From contig OZ022501.1 in NCBI GenBank assembly GCA_963989385.1, positions 25,366,602-25,430,601 of the forward strand: DNA of 64,000 bases, in the 5' to 3' direction. Shown one piece after another: positions 55,016-64,000 of the stretch. The position numbers were made by a program, and so were the translations under genes. Position 1 is the first letter of the stretch. Each line of letters opens with the position of its first letter. The notes under the pieces were generated by a model that worked only from the letters and a program-made list of their open reading frames with translations, was not told where the DNA came from and did no database searches. Origin of the DNA: Ctena decussata (lineage: Eukaryota; Mollusca; Bivalvia; Lucinida; Lucinidae).

Positions 55016-55189
55016 ATTTACTTGTGTTCAAATGATATTAAATGCAAAACATTTTTATCACCACGCGGGCATTGTTTTGTACACGTATACAGTAGATGAA
55101 TGAAAGACTATATTTTGCCAATACTTTTTCAGTTTTTCTGTTTGTGCTTCATTATTAGCATACCAACATGTGTTAAACTTGATGGTTGT

Positions 55190-56455
55190 ATGTTGATGAT
55201 ACCCCCATTCCGCTGGATGACGCCTTGACTGCGCTCATTGCGTCTGGCGATCATGGCGCTTCTATAAAATTTTCAAAATCGCCGCAGGAGCGTAGGAATT
55301 TTCAAAAAGTGGGACTTACAAGTGCGCTTCCGGTACGCTGCCAGTACTCTTTTAATACGATCTCGCTACGCTAGTCTTGATGCTGCCGCGATTCATCTGC
55401 GCTTCTGCCACGCTTAACAGGCTCCAAAGGCGCATCTAATACGCTGCCTACTACGGCAAAGGATTTCAAGCTACGCTTACATGTATTACGATGCATTTGC
55501 GATCGTGCTACGACCTAAGTGCCGGAGCTACGCCCATGCTGCGCTTGTGTTCGCTTTGTAACCGCTTCTATGTAAATCGGCGGAGAATCGGGGTTCAGCA
55601 GAAGTTAGCCACCAGCCTTCACACAATAATGATAATATGACAATTTCAGTGGCTATGATCGAGCTGGCAAACATGAACCAGTGACTTTATACAGCTCGTC
55701 TTATTGTTCCGGCTGAACTGGGGCTTCTGCTCGGCGTTCTGGAAGGCTCGGGTCTTGCCGAGTTCAGAGATCAAGAGCCTGGGGAGCAGCAGTTGGGATA
55801 TCCTGCGGTACAAGTTGCGTGAAAATAGTCTCCTGGCCAGGCCTGCGTGTGGATTTTGCCTTCTGCTTTTGACGGGGTGGCATCTTGAATGAAACGTGAG
55901 AATCGAGTTCTGAAACGTTTTGAGCGCGAGCAAATAATGATCGCCGTGGAAACGCGGCGTTTCATGCCTAGATCGCCATAAGAGTAGAGGAAACGCAGAT
56001 CAAGCGCCAAGAGCGCAGCGGAAGCGTCGTGGTTGCGCTATTCATAAATAATAGAGTCGCAGCGGAAGCGGCAAGAGCGCCACGAGAGCGTATAGAGCGC
56101 AGCGGGAGCACAAAGAGCGTAGCAGAGGCTTAGCTGGGTCGTGGACGAATCTCCAAGGCGCTGTCAGCGAGATTCCACTGCGCTGGTGCTGTGTTGCTTG
56201 CGCTACTGCCTCGATACTGCTGTGTTCATGAATTTTGTGCTGCGCTGTTACTACGCTTTCGTTGCGCTTTGTGTCCTCGGCGATTCCGCTACGTAAATTT
56301 TGAGCAAGGTCAAAACAAGCGCCGTGACATGGCGATCATGCCGCTTCGAATACGCTTTCACTACGACCTTGAAGCTTCTGCTTCACTGCTGCAGCTTCGG
56401 CTAAGATTCATGGCGTTATATCCAAAATTTTGAAGCGCAGCAGAAGCGCCGTCCA
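55190..56455. other. CGCT-word-rich block of unknown nature
   Basis: GC-richer than anything nearby. 55220-55580 and 56170-56410 are packed with TACGCT, TGCGCTT and CGCTTCTGC words, while 55950-56130 and 56430-56450 carry the complementary words (AGCGCAGCGGAAGCG). Spacing is irregular, so it is not a simple tandem array. Open frames in every direction are short and show no domain. A scrambled, inverted repeat or the remains of a non-coding element are both possible. Confidence 0.5.
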
Positions 56456-56544
56456 GTAGAATGGGGGTTTAAACTAGTATTTTGATATTCAGTATTATAT
56501 TTGAGTATTATATATTCGTTGGTGTTTTCCTTGCTTCGAATAAA

Positions 56545-56654
56545 AGACTGTTCCTCCAGAGCAAATATCATATGTGCAGGGAATCTCCTTCATAGAAATG
56601 TAGCCTTAGCAACAGCAAAGCAACAACTTAAGTCGTTTTATAAATACAGCCCCT
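56545..56654. mobile_element. Half copy of the GGGGCCGTATTCATAAA MITE
   Basis: GACTGTTCCTCCAGAGCAAAT through AACTTAAGTCGTTTTATAAATACAGCCCC matches the right half of 46090-46295. The left arm is absent. Confidence 0.7.
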
Positions 56655-56737
56655 GGCTTTCTTAGTACTAATTTATATTCACTGCAGCTTGTGTTAAGTG
56701 CCGTGTGGCGGCCGTAAATATCTCCCCATATCATAGG

Positions 56738-56960
56738 CTCATCATGGTGGAGCCCCGGTAGCTCAGTGGGTTAAGTGCTGGCCTACTGATCTAGCGGACT
56801 GGGTTCGAATCCCGCTTGAAGCGAGAATCTTTCCTACCGTAAACGGGGTTCCATTGCACACAGCCTTTCATTATCACATTTCCATCGTCCTGATATGACT
56901 GAAATACTGTTGAAAAGGACGTAAAATCGCAAGTCATCCATCCATCCATCTCATCATGGT
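56738..56960 (+). mobile_element. tRNA-derived SINE with (CATC)n tail and 11-bp target duplication
   Basis: CTCATCATGGT lies on both sides (56738-56748 and 56950-56960). The unit starts GGAGCCCCGGTAGCTCAGTGGG (A box) and has GGGTTCGAATCCC (B box) at about 56799-56811. A ~115-bp body then ends in CATC repeats. Confidence 0.85.
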
Positions 56961-57289
56961 ACAATATAATGTTCCCTTTTTCCTTTTGGATCATAGAGTT
57001 CCTTTAGAGTCATTATGAAAATAGATTTCATTTAAGCCGGTGCTAAAGGGCATAATCATAGACTCTTCGTTGTTTTTTTTTGTTTCTGAATCAATGATAG
57101 TGACCAAGGAGACGTATGCAACATAGTCTGGTCCCATCTGACCCATGATACACAAAACATTTGAGTCAGGCGAACATACTCAGCTTACTCTGCTAGAAGT
57201 TAATTATTCAGTTTGTTGGACACGAAACTTCTTATCTCAACGCAAGACTTGTGGTGCCTTGGTACTAAAAGAGAATGGTACTAAAAGAG

Positions 57290-57870
57290 AATGCTACTGA
57301 CAAAGATATCTCGGAGAAAGTTCTAATGAAAAGGACCTTGTCTCTGTGAGGCGGTTCTAAAAAGGAGGATACTATCTCTGTAAGGCAGTTCTAATGAGGA
57401 CACCATCGCTGTGAGGCAGTTCTAATGAGGAGGGCACCCTCTCTGTTAGACGGTTCTAATGAGGAGGACATAGTCTCTGTGTGAGGTGGTTCTAATAAGG
57501 AGGACATATAGTCTGTGAGGCAGTTCTAATGAGGAGGACACCATCTCTGTGAGGCAGTTCTAATGAGGAGTGGAACACCGTCTCTGTAAACAGTTCTAAT
57601 GAGGAGGACCTTGTCTCTGTGAGGCGGTTCTAATAAGGAGGTAACAATCTCTGTAAGGCAGTTTCTAATGAGGACACCATCGTTGTAAGGCAGTTCAAAT
57701 GAGGAGGACACCATTGCTGTGAGGCAGTTCAAATGAGGAGGACACGGTCTCTGAGAGATGGTTCTAATTAGGAGGACATCGTCTCTGTGAGGCGGGTCTA
57801 ATTAGGAGAACACTATCTCTGTGAGGCAGTTCTAATGAAAAACACACCATCTCTGTGAGGCAGTTCTAAC
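57290..57870. repeat. Minisatellite of ~34 bp, left block
   Basis: Units of the type GAGGAGGACACCATCTCTGTG followed by AGGCAGTTCTAAT recur about 17 times, with length changes in the GGAGGACA part. Continued at 59396. Confidence 0.85.
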
Positions 57871-59395
57871 TAGAATGTGTCCATAGGACACGGATGCCCC
57901 TGCATAGATCTCTAAGTAAGATGGCTCCTTGTTTAAGGCACTGGCACTTGTAGGATAACTAGATTCACAAAGGTAGACTTTTGTGGTACATGTTTAATTG
58001 TTTTCCTTAGGCAGATGTAGTGTGCTTTTTGGATCAAGAGAAGTGGGTGTGGGTGTGTGGGTGTTAGGGGGGGGGGGGAGGTGTTGGGGGGGGCGGATGT
58101 CATGTCTATGATATGTGATAACATTTTGTACTTATCACAGAAATGGATGCCATGCAATTTTCCTAAAGAAATAGCCCGGAAACAAGTAACTTTTCAAAAA
58201 CATACAAACGGAAACCATTTTTGTATGAAATGAAGTTGAAAAAGGGCCATAACTCCAAAAGTAATTGGCGGATTTTACCCTAAATTGAACCTGACCTGTA
58301 TTTTATAATTATTCATCTGTGTATAAAACATGAATCTAATACATTAATCTTTTTAAAAGATAATGAACAGAAACCATTTTTTGTACAAAATAAATGTCGA
58401 AAAATGGCGATTTCTCCCATAATAATTGACGGAATTTACCCTAAATTAAAAATGACCTGTGTTTTATGATTATATACCTGTGCATAAAATAAGAATCCAA
58501 TACACTAATCTTTTTAAAAGATAATGAGCAGAAATCCTTTGTTTTTATACAAAATGACGTCGAAAAAGGGCCATAACTCCAACAATAATAGACGGATTTT
58601 ACCAAATATTTACACTTGCCACTGACTTCCCATAGGTGAACCGTATAGAGCAACTGGCTTCATGCACCGATGAAGGACAGTTGATCATGTGACGTTGTCG
58701 TCAAGCTACGTCTACGGTAAACAAACGTCTTGATTGGTCCACGTAACGTTCGACTGACGTCACGTTATGGCGACGGCTGTTTAACGTAATGGCCGAATAC
58801 GTCGTTTCTGTCTTTTCTTCCACGCATAATTCATATATTTAACATTAAATTACCACGAAAACAGCACAGGAAGGGTCTAAAATAAAGTGTAAATATAAGA
58901 AGTAAAATTCGATTTTTCAGCGTTCATCGTGTGATGAAGCCAGTGGTCGTCGCTAAAATTCTACAAGAAGCGCTTCGCGCTTCATGGAATTTTAGCTCCG
59001 CCCACTGGCTTCATCACACGATGAACGCTAAAAAATCAAATTTCAATTCTTAAATATCGATCTTGACCTGTATTTAATGATTTTATACCTGTGTATTAAA
59101 TATGAATTCAATAACCAATGTTTTCAACAGATATTGAATGGAAACCAGTTTTTCATATAAAATGAAGTCGAAAAAGGGCCATAACTCCCATAATAATAGA
59201 CAGATTTTACCCAACATCGAACTTGACCTGTATTTTTAATTACATTCCTGTGTATAAAACATGAATTCAATACACCAATGTTTTCAAAAGATATCGAACG
59301 GAAACCATTTTCGTACGTACAGGACAGGACCTACGTACGTACATACGGACAGCGGTGATACTATATGCCCCCTCCACTTATAATAGAGGGGTCAT
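57871..59395. mobile_element. Composite insertion splitting the minisatellite
   Basis: Contains diverged ~162-bp units headed GAAAAAGGGCCATAACTCC (about 58240, 58403, 58565 and 59172) interrupted by a foldback. GCGTTCATCGTGTGATGAAGCC (about 58920) and its complement (ending about 59028) flank AAGAAGCGCTTCGCGCTTC. The right end is a CCCCTCCACTTATAATAGAGGGG hairpin (59370-59392). Tandem units plus a terminal hairpin recall Helitron-like or other repeat-bearing bivalve elements, but the ends are not diagnostic. Confidence 0.5.
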
Positions 59396-59590
59396 AATGA
59401 GGAGGACACCGTCTCTGTGAGGCTGAGGCCGTCCTAACGAGGAGCAAACCATCTCTGTGAGGCAGTTCTAATTAGGAGGACACTATCTCTGTGAAGCAGT
59501 TCTAATGAGGGGGAAACCGTCTCTGTGAGGCGGTTCTAATGAGGAGCACACAATCTCTGACAGGCAGCTCTAATGAGGAGGACAACAATA
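59396..59590. repeat. Minisatellite of ~34 bp, right block
   Basis: Five further units of the same type (GAGGAGGACACCGTCTCTGTG, then GAGGCNGTTCTAA). Confidence 0.8.
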
Positions 59591-59699
59591 ATAATAATGA
59601 CTTTATTTAGTTGGACATATATCCAATCTTCCTTGGGATCCTCATTTGAAACATACATTTTTACAATATTTACATATACAATATCCAACAACATAGAAC

Positions 59700-59945
59700 A
59701 TGCCTATACTGAAAACTGAAGGTAAGTAGATACGCTTTCAGGGAAAGCAACTCTGCAGTTTTCCAATTTGCCTCCATCCTCTCCAGAGAACAGCTCCCAA
59801 AGGAAAGTGTTTGCTCCCCATGGGGAGCTAATCCCACAATAGAAGGGAGGCAAACAGGAAGACCCATAAGGCCTGGGAAGCAAACAGGAAGTCTCAAAAG
59901 TTGTTCCCCTTGTAAAATGGCTGAAAAACATGGATGTGCATCCAT
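59700..59945 (-). repeat. Dispersed GCTTCCC family, minus-strand copy
   Basis: In complement: ATGTTTTTCAGCCATTTTAC, AAGGGGAACAACTTTTGAGA, CTTCCTGTTTGCTTCCCAGG. The middle carries extra TTTGCCTCC units. Same succession as at 45150. Confidence 0.6.
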
Positions 59946-60314
59946 TCACCCGTAAACATTGTATATGCATCAAACCTTTAGTATCTGGTTCCAAACATTC
60001 AATAGATCAACTTCCGTATATCCAAAATTCAGCTAGACTTTTGGACATCCGTAACCTGACCCTTTGGACCCTAAACCTGGATATTCGTGATTCATTTCAT
60101 GGACAATCACAACTCGCACCCAATGTATGCGAACAAGCCTAGCCCTCTTTTTCATGACATCGGAAAACTTGACCTGTGGGAATCCATACTTTTACATTCG
60201 GAAATCCACAACTCAAACCACAGACATCATGAAACCAAAACAAGCACCAATATCATTAAGCCGTTAACTGCAGACATCCAGAATTGAATCACAAACTACC
60301 AACATACACTAGGG
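59946..60314. repeat. Degenerate short repeat, GACATCCNNAA words
   Basis: GGACATCCGTAAC, GGATATTCGTGA, GACATCGGAAAAC and GACATCCAGAATTG recur at irregular 20-40-bp spacing, so this is probably a decayed minisatellite. No gene supported. Confidence 0.4.
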
Positions 60315-61697
60315 ATAAACACGGCGGTAGACCAATTTGGCTACCTGTGCTTTCGACCGGGTCAGTCAATTACCATACATGCAAAAGTGGCTGTCGACCG
60401 AGACAATCGACAGCAGCTCGGTCGACAGCCATTACCAATAGTACCATTTACCGTTATTGGTAATGCTTACGATCCGATTCACGGTCGAAAGGCACTTTGT
60501 ATAGTACAGACTCTGTCGAAAGCACAGTTTAAAATGGGAGGGAGGAAAATGGCGGAAAATGGATGACGCGAGTCTGAGCACCGAAAAGTTTATGTGAAAA
60601 ACAATGGACAAGCTGGACAAACCGCTTCCCTGCGTGATTCCTCAAACTCTTCTGGATTGTATCAACATCCTAGGCAGGATAGACTCAAAAGTTTATTGGA
60701 AATTAACCAGAAACTTGAAGGGATTCTCACTTGTGGTGAAGACTTTTGCCGCCAAAAATGTCACGCCATTGAAGGACGGTCATACTGCTTCCGGATGTCA
60801 GCCAGCAAGTCGTCAGGACAAATCAGCCGATGACCTGCCACTGAGAAAACCTAAGCGGAAACATAAATCCCCATCTACCATTGCAAGGGATCGTGCAAGA
60901 AGTGAGAGGTTCTGGAAAAAGAAGAGATCTGCCCAAACCTCTCCCCTGAACGCCCGGCGACCTCCAGGTGATACCATTCTTGAACAGGAAAATTCCATTC
61001 AGTCAGATTCGGATAATTCATCTGGTGTCAAACATAGTGATAAACCTAAGGATACTGCAGGCAAAAGTGGGGTTCTGGAGCACTCGGATATCCGGACATC
61101 AGTGGCGTCCACAATTCCTGAGATTGTTGAGGAGGCAGATGAACAGGCTCTCCTCTTGGAATTCTTAGAGACCCTGGATAGCGATGACGATTCTATCATT
61201 GACGGCGATGATGTAGTTCTTCCAAAGGCAGATGTGTGTGCTGACTGTCATCTTCCACTAGCAGCTAGTAGTCGTATTTCGTGCTCTCAGTGTCAGGTCA
61301 CACATTACTGTAGTCTAAAGTGTAGAAATAAAGACTCGAGTTTCCATCGGTTTGTCTGTTCAGTTGTCGCTCATCGTTTAACAAAAAAGTAGATCTTAGT
61401 GAAGTTTTGGATTTTAATATTTTACTGTCTTGTGTATATAACCACAAATATTTTACGTTTGGATCTTAGAGTGTCAGAAACTTTTATATTCTTAGTGTGC
61501 ATGGATTTTATATTTTATTGTGTTAATATAAACGGATTGTTTTATTTGACAACTGTATGCTTTTAACGTGTTTTACCCTAGTATTGTAACTGCAAATATT
61601 AACTTTTACTCCATATGGAGGTGCGCCTTTAACAGGCGGGATTTACGGCAGAAAGAAGAAAGACAGGCAGCCAAATTGGTATTACCCCCGTGATAAA
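60315..61697. mobile_element. TIR element carrying a MYND-finger gene, with 5-bp target duplication
   Basis: The left end (60320-60348) begins CACGGCGGTAGACCAATTTG. The complement of the right end (61663-61692) begins CACGGGGGTAATACCAATTT and continues with the same GGCTNCCTGT, so the TIRs agree at about 26 of 30 positions. ATAAA lies immediately outside both (60315-60319 and 61693-61697). Subterminally, GGCTGTCGACCGAG and its complement form a second dyad (about 60391-60431). The 1373-bp unit holds one intronless ORF and no recognisable transposase. CAC termini plus 5-bp duplications are known of Transib elements, but this is only suggestive. Confidence 0.75.
60604..61392 (+). CDS. MYND zinc-finger protein inside a TIR element
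   Basis: An intronless 262-codon ORF with its start in good context (ACAATGG). Residues 1-60 are a compact region of unknown fold (DCINILGRID..YWKLTRNLKGFSLVV). Residues 80-108 are strongly basic (RKPKRKHKSPSTIARDRARS..FWKKKR), suggesting nucleic-acid binding or nuclear import. Residues 125-208 are acidic and Ser-rich. The C-terminus is a complete MYND finger: Cys212, 215, 227, 230, 236, 240, His248, Cys252. MYND fingers usually bind proline-rich partner peptides. I see no SET, ankyrin or transposase domain. Its position between TIRs suggests an element-borne accessory protein or captured host gene. I recall similar basic-plus-MYND proteins being multicopy in mollusc genomes but cannot verify this. 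Confidence 0.8.
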   Translation: MDKLDKPLPCVIPQTLLDCINILGRIDSKVYWKLTRNLKGFSLVVKTFAAKNVTPLKDGHTASGCQPASRQDKSADDLPLRKPKRKHKSPSTIARDRARSERFWKKKRSAQTSPLNARRPPGDTILEQENSIQSDSDNSSGVKHSDKPKDTAGKSGVLEHSDIRTSVASTIPEIVEEADEQALLLEFLETLDSDDDSIIDGDDVVLPKADVCADCHLPLAASSRISCSQCQVTHYCSLKCRNKDSSFHRFVCSVVAHRLTKK

Positions 61698-61802
61698 GAG
61701 TAAAAGGTACTCTGTATTCTTGCATATAGACTAGACTCATTCAGAATATGTCCATTGAAGGTATGCAGCTTTAAATTGAGCAACAGAAGTACTTTGTTTT
61801 AT

Positions 61803-64000
61803 TAGCTCACCTGAGCACGAAGTGCTCAGGGTGAGCTTTTGGGATACCCTGATGTCCGTCGTCCGTCGTACGTCCGGACGGACGTCCGTCAACTTTTGCT
61901 TGTGTACACTCTAGCAGGCACAGTTTTGATCCAATCTTTATGAAACTTTGTCAGAATGTTAGTCTTAAAAAAATCTAGGTCAAATTCGAAACTGGGTCAT
62001 GTCGGGTCAAAAATAAGGTCACTGGGTCAAATCTTAGAAAAACCTTGTGTACGCTCTAGAAGGCACAGTTTTCATCCAAAAGTCATGAAACTTTGTCAGA
62101 ATGTTTATCCTCATAATATCTAGGACAAATTCGAAACTGGGTCATGTCGGGTCAAAAATAAGGTCACTGGGTCAAATCTTAGAAAAACCTTGTGTACGCT
62201 CTAGAAGGCACAGTTTTCATCCAAAAGTCATGAAACTTTGTCAGAATGTTTATCCTCATAATATCTAGGACAAGTTTGAAACTGAGTCAGGTGGGGTCAA
62301 AAACTAGGTCATTAGGTCAAATCATAGAAAAACCTTGTGTACGCTCTAGAGGACACAGTTTTGATCCAATCTTTATGAAACTTTGTCAGAATGTTAGTCT
62401 TTATAAAATCTAGGTCAAGTTCGAAACTGGGTCATGTCGGATTAAACACTAGGTCAAATCTTAGAAAAACCTTGTGTACGCTCTAGAGGGCACAGTATTC
62501 ATCCAAAGTTCATGAAACTTTGTCAGAATGTTTATCCTTATAATATCTAGGACAAGTTCGAAACTGAGTCACGTGGGACTAAAAACTAGGTCACTAGGTC
62601 AAATCATAGAAAAACCTTGTGTACGCTCTAGAGGACACAGTTTTGATCCAATCTTTATGAAACTTTGTCAGAATGTTTATCTCCATTAACTCTAGGCTGA
62701 GTTTGAAACTGGGTCATGTCAGGTCAAAAACTAGGTCACTAGGTCAAATCTTTGAAAAACCTTGTGTATGCTCTAGAAGGCACAGATTTGATCCAAAGTT
62801 CATGAAACATTGTCAGAATGTACATCCTCATAATATGTAAGACAAGTTTGAAACTGGGTCATGGCGTGTCAAAAACTAGGTCACTAGGTCAAATTTGAGA
62901 AAAACCTTGCGTACGCACTAGAAGGCATAGTTTTGATCCAATCTTCATGAAACTATGTCAAGATGTTTATTGCCCATATATCTAAGTCCCCTATGAAACT
63001 GAGTCACGTCGGATGAAAAACTAGGTCACTAGGTCAAATCTTAGAAAAAACTTTGTGTACACCCTAGAGGGCACAAGTTTGATCCAATCTCGATGAAACT
63101 CTGTCAGAATGTTTATCTTTATGAAATCTAGGTAAAGTTTGAAACTGGGTCGTGTCAGGTAAAAAACTAGGTCACTAGGTCAAATATAAAAATGACATTG
63201 TATACGCTCCAGAGGGCACAGTTTTGATCCAATCTCAATGAAACTATGTCAGAATGTTTATTCTTACAATATCCAGGCCAAGTTTGAAACTGGGTCATGT
63301 CGGGTCAAAAACTAGGTCAAATATTAGAAAAACCTTGTGTACACTCCAGAGGTAACAGTTTTGATCCAAACCTAATGAAATTTTGTCAGAATGTTTGTCC
63401 TCACAATATCTTGGACAAGTTCGAAACTGAGTCACGTGGGACCAAAAACTAGGTCACTAGGTCAAATCATAGAAAAACCTTGTGTACGCTCTAGAGGACA
63501 CAGTTTTGATCCAATCTTTATGAAACTTCGTCAGAATGTTTATCTCCATTAACACTAGGCTGAGTTTGAAACTGGGTCATGTCAGGTCAAAAACTAGGTC
63601 ACTAGTTCAAATCTTTGAAAAACCTTGTGTATGCTCTAGAAGGCACAGATTTGATCCAAAGTTCATGAAACATTGTCAGAATGTACATCCTCATAATATG
63701 TAAGACAAGTTTGAAACTGGGTCATGGCGTGTCAAAAACTAGGTCACTAGGTCAAATTTGAGAAAAACCTTGCGTACGCACTAGAAGGCATAGTTTTGAT
63801 CCAATCTTCATGAAACTATGTCAAGATGTTTATTGCCCATATATCTAAGTCCCCTATGAAACTGAGTCACGTCGGATGAAAAACTAGGTCACTAGGTCAA
63901 ATCTTAGAAAAAACTTTGTGTACACCCTAGAGGGCACAAGTTTGATCCAATCTCGATGAAACTCTGTCAGAATGTTTATCTTTATGAAATCTAGGTAAAG
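61803..64000. repeat. Satellite of ~144 bp with 863-bp higher-order period, runs off the window
   Basis: It opens with the dyad AGCTCACCTGAGCACGAAGTGCTCAGGGTGAGCT (61804) and a TCCGTCGTCCGTC stretch. Monomers with the phrases GTGTACGCTCTAGAGG, ATGAAACTTTGTCAGAATGT and AGGTCACTAGGTCAAAT follow about 15 times. 62608-63137 and 63471-64000 are nearly identical at an offset of 863 bp, i.e. six monomers. No coding sequence. Confidence 0.85.

Noticed and set aside
55646..56010. Overlapping minus-strand frames of 79-95 codons
   Set aside because: They lie in the CGCT-rich block, where high GC lengthens open frames on both strands. Arg-rich with no domain.
56749..56822. Possible plus-strand tRNA gene
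   Set aside because: A and B boxes are good but the acceptor stem does not close, and the unit continues into a SINE body with a CATC tail and 11-bp duplication.
60320..61692. Assignment of the MYND element to Transib
   Set aside because: Only the CAC end and the 5-bp duplication agree. The duplication is AT-rich, no nonamer-like motif follows the CAC heptamer, and no transposase is present, so I leave the superfamily open.

Overview
This window reads as nuclear DNA of an invertebrate animal, most likely a bivalve mollusc and possibly a venerid clam. Genes are spread over many short exons with GT/AG introns of 0.4-3 kb. Most intergenic and intronic DNA is short foldback elements, tRNA-headed SINEs and tandem repeats. 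The clade rests on my recall of repeat types and on the coding sequences, and is inference.

Four protein-coding features can be supported. (1) 19041-29238, + strand: seven exons encoding the last 400 residues of a PI3-kinase p85-like regulatory subunit (nSH2 - coiled-coil iSH2 - cSH2). All splice phases agree, and the 5' exons were not found. The nSH2 has an aberrant phosphotyrosine pocket (GTFVVFR instead of GTFLVR), while the cSH2 pocket is intact. (2) 45683-54711, + strand: eight exons giving a complete 406-residue six-pass membrane protein of the phospholipid phosphatase-related (PLPPR/PRG) family, with most catalytic residues missing. (3) 60604-61392, + strand: an intronless 262-residue protein with a perfect C-terminal MYND zinc finger. 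It lies inside a 1373-bp unit bounded by 29-30 bp terminal inverted repeats and a 5-bp target duplication, so it looks like cargo or an ORF of a DNA transposon. (4) 3532-3702: a possible orphan first exon, weakly supported.

Layout: 1-19 kb is repeat country. It holds TIR elements, a SINE with perfect target duplications, a foldback element with tandem-repeat arms, a 1 kb array of AAGATATCTT palindromes, a 263-bp tandem family and pogo-like and foldback MITEs. The PI3K gene spans 19-29 kb, with a 5'-truncated LINE and several MITEs in its introns. The 29-45 kb stretch is intergenic, with a purine-rich degenerate repeat, a CA microsatellite, an LTR-like pair and more MITEs and SINEs. The PLPPR-like gene spans 45.7-54.7 kb, with MITEs and SINEs in nearly every intron. 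The 55-60 kb stretch holds an odd CGCT-rich block and a ~34-bp minisatellite split by an insertion. From 60.3 to 61.7 kb is the MYND-bearing TIR element, and from 61.8 kb to the window edge is a ~144-bp satellite with an 863-bp higher-order period.

I see no functional link between the two host genes beyond both relating to phospholipid signalling by family, which may be coincidence. No clear rRNA, functional tRNA gene, CRISPR or promoter could be supported.
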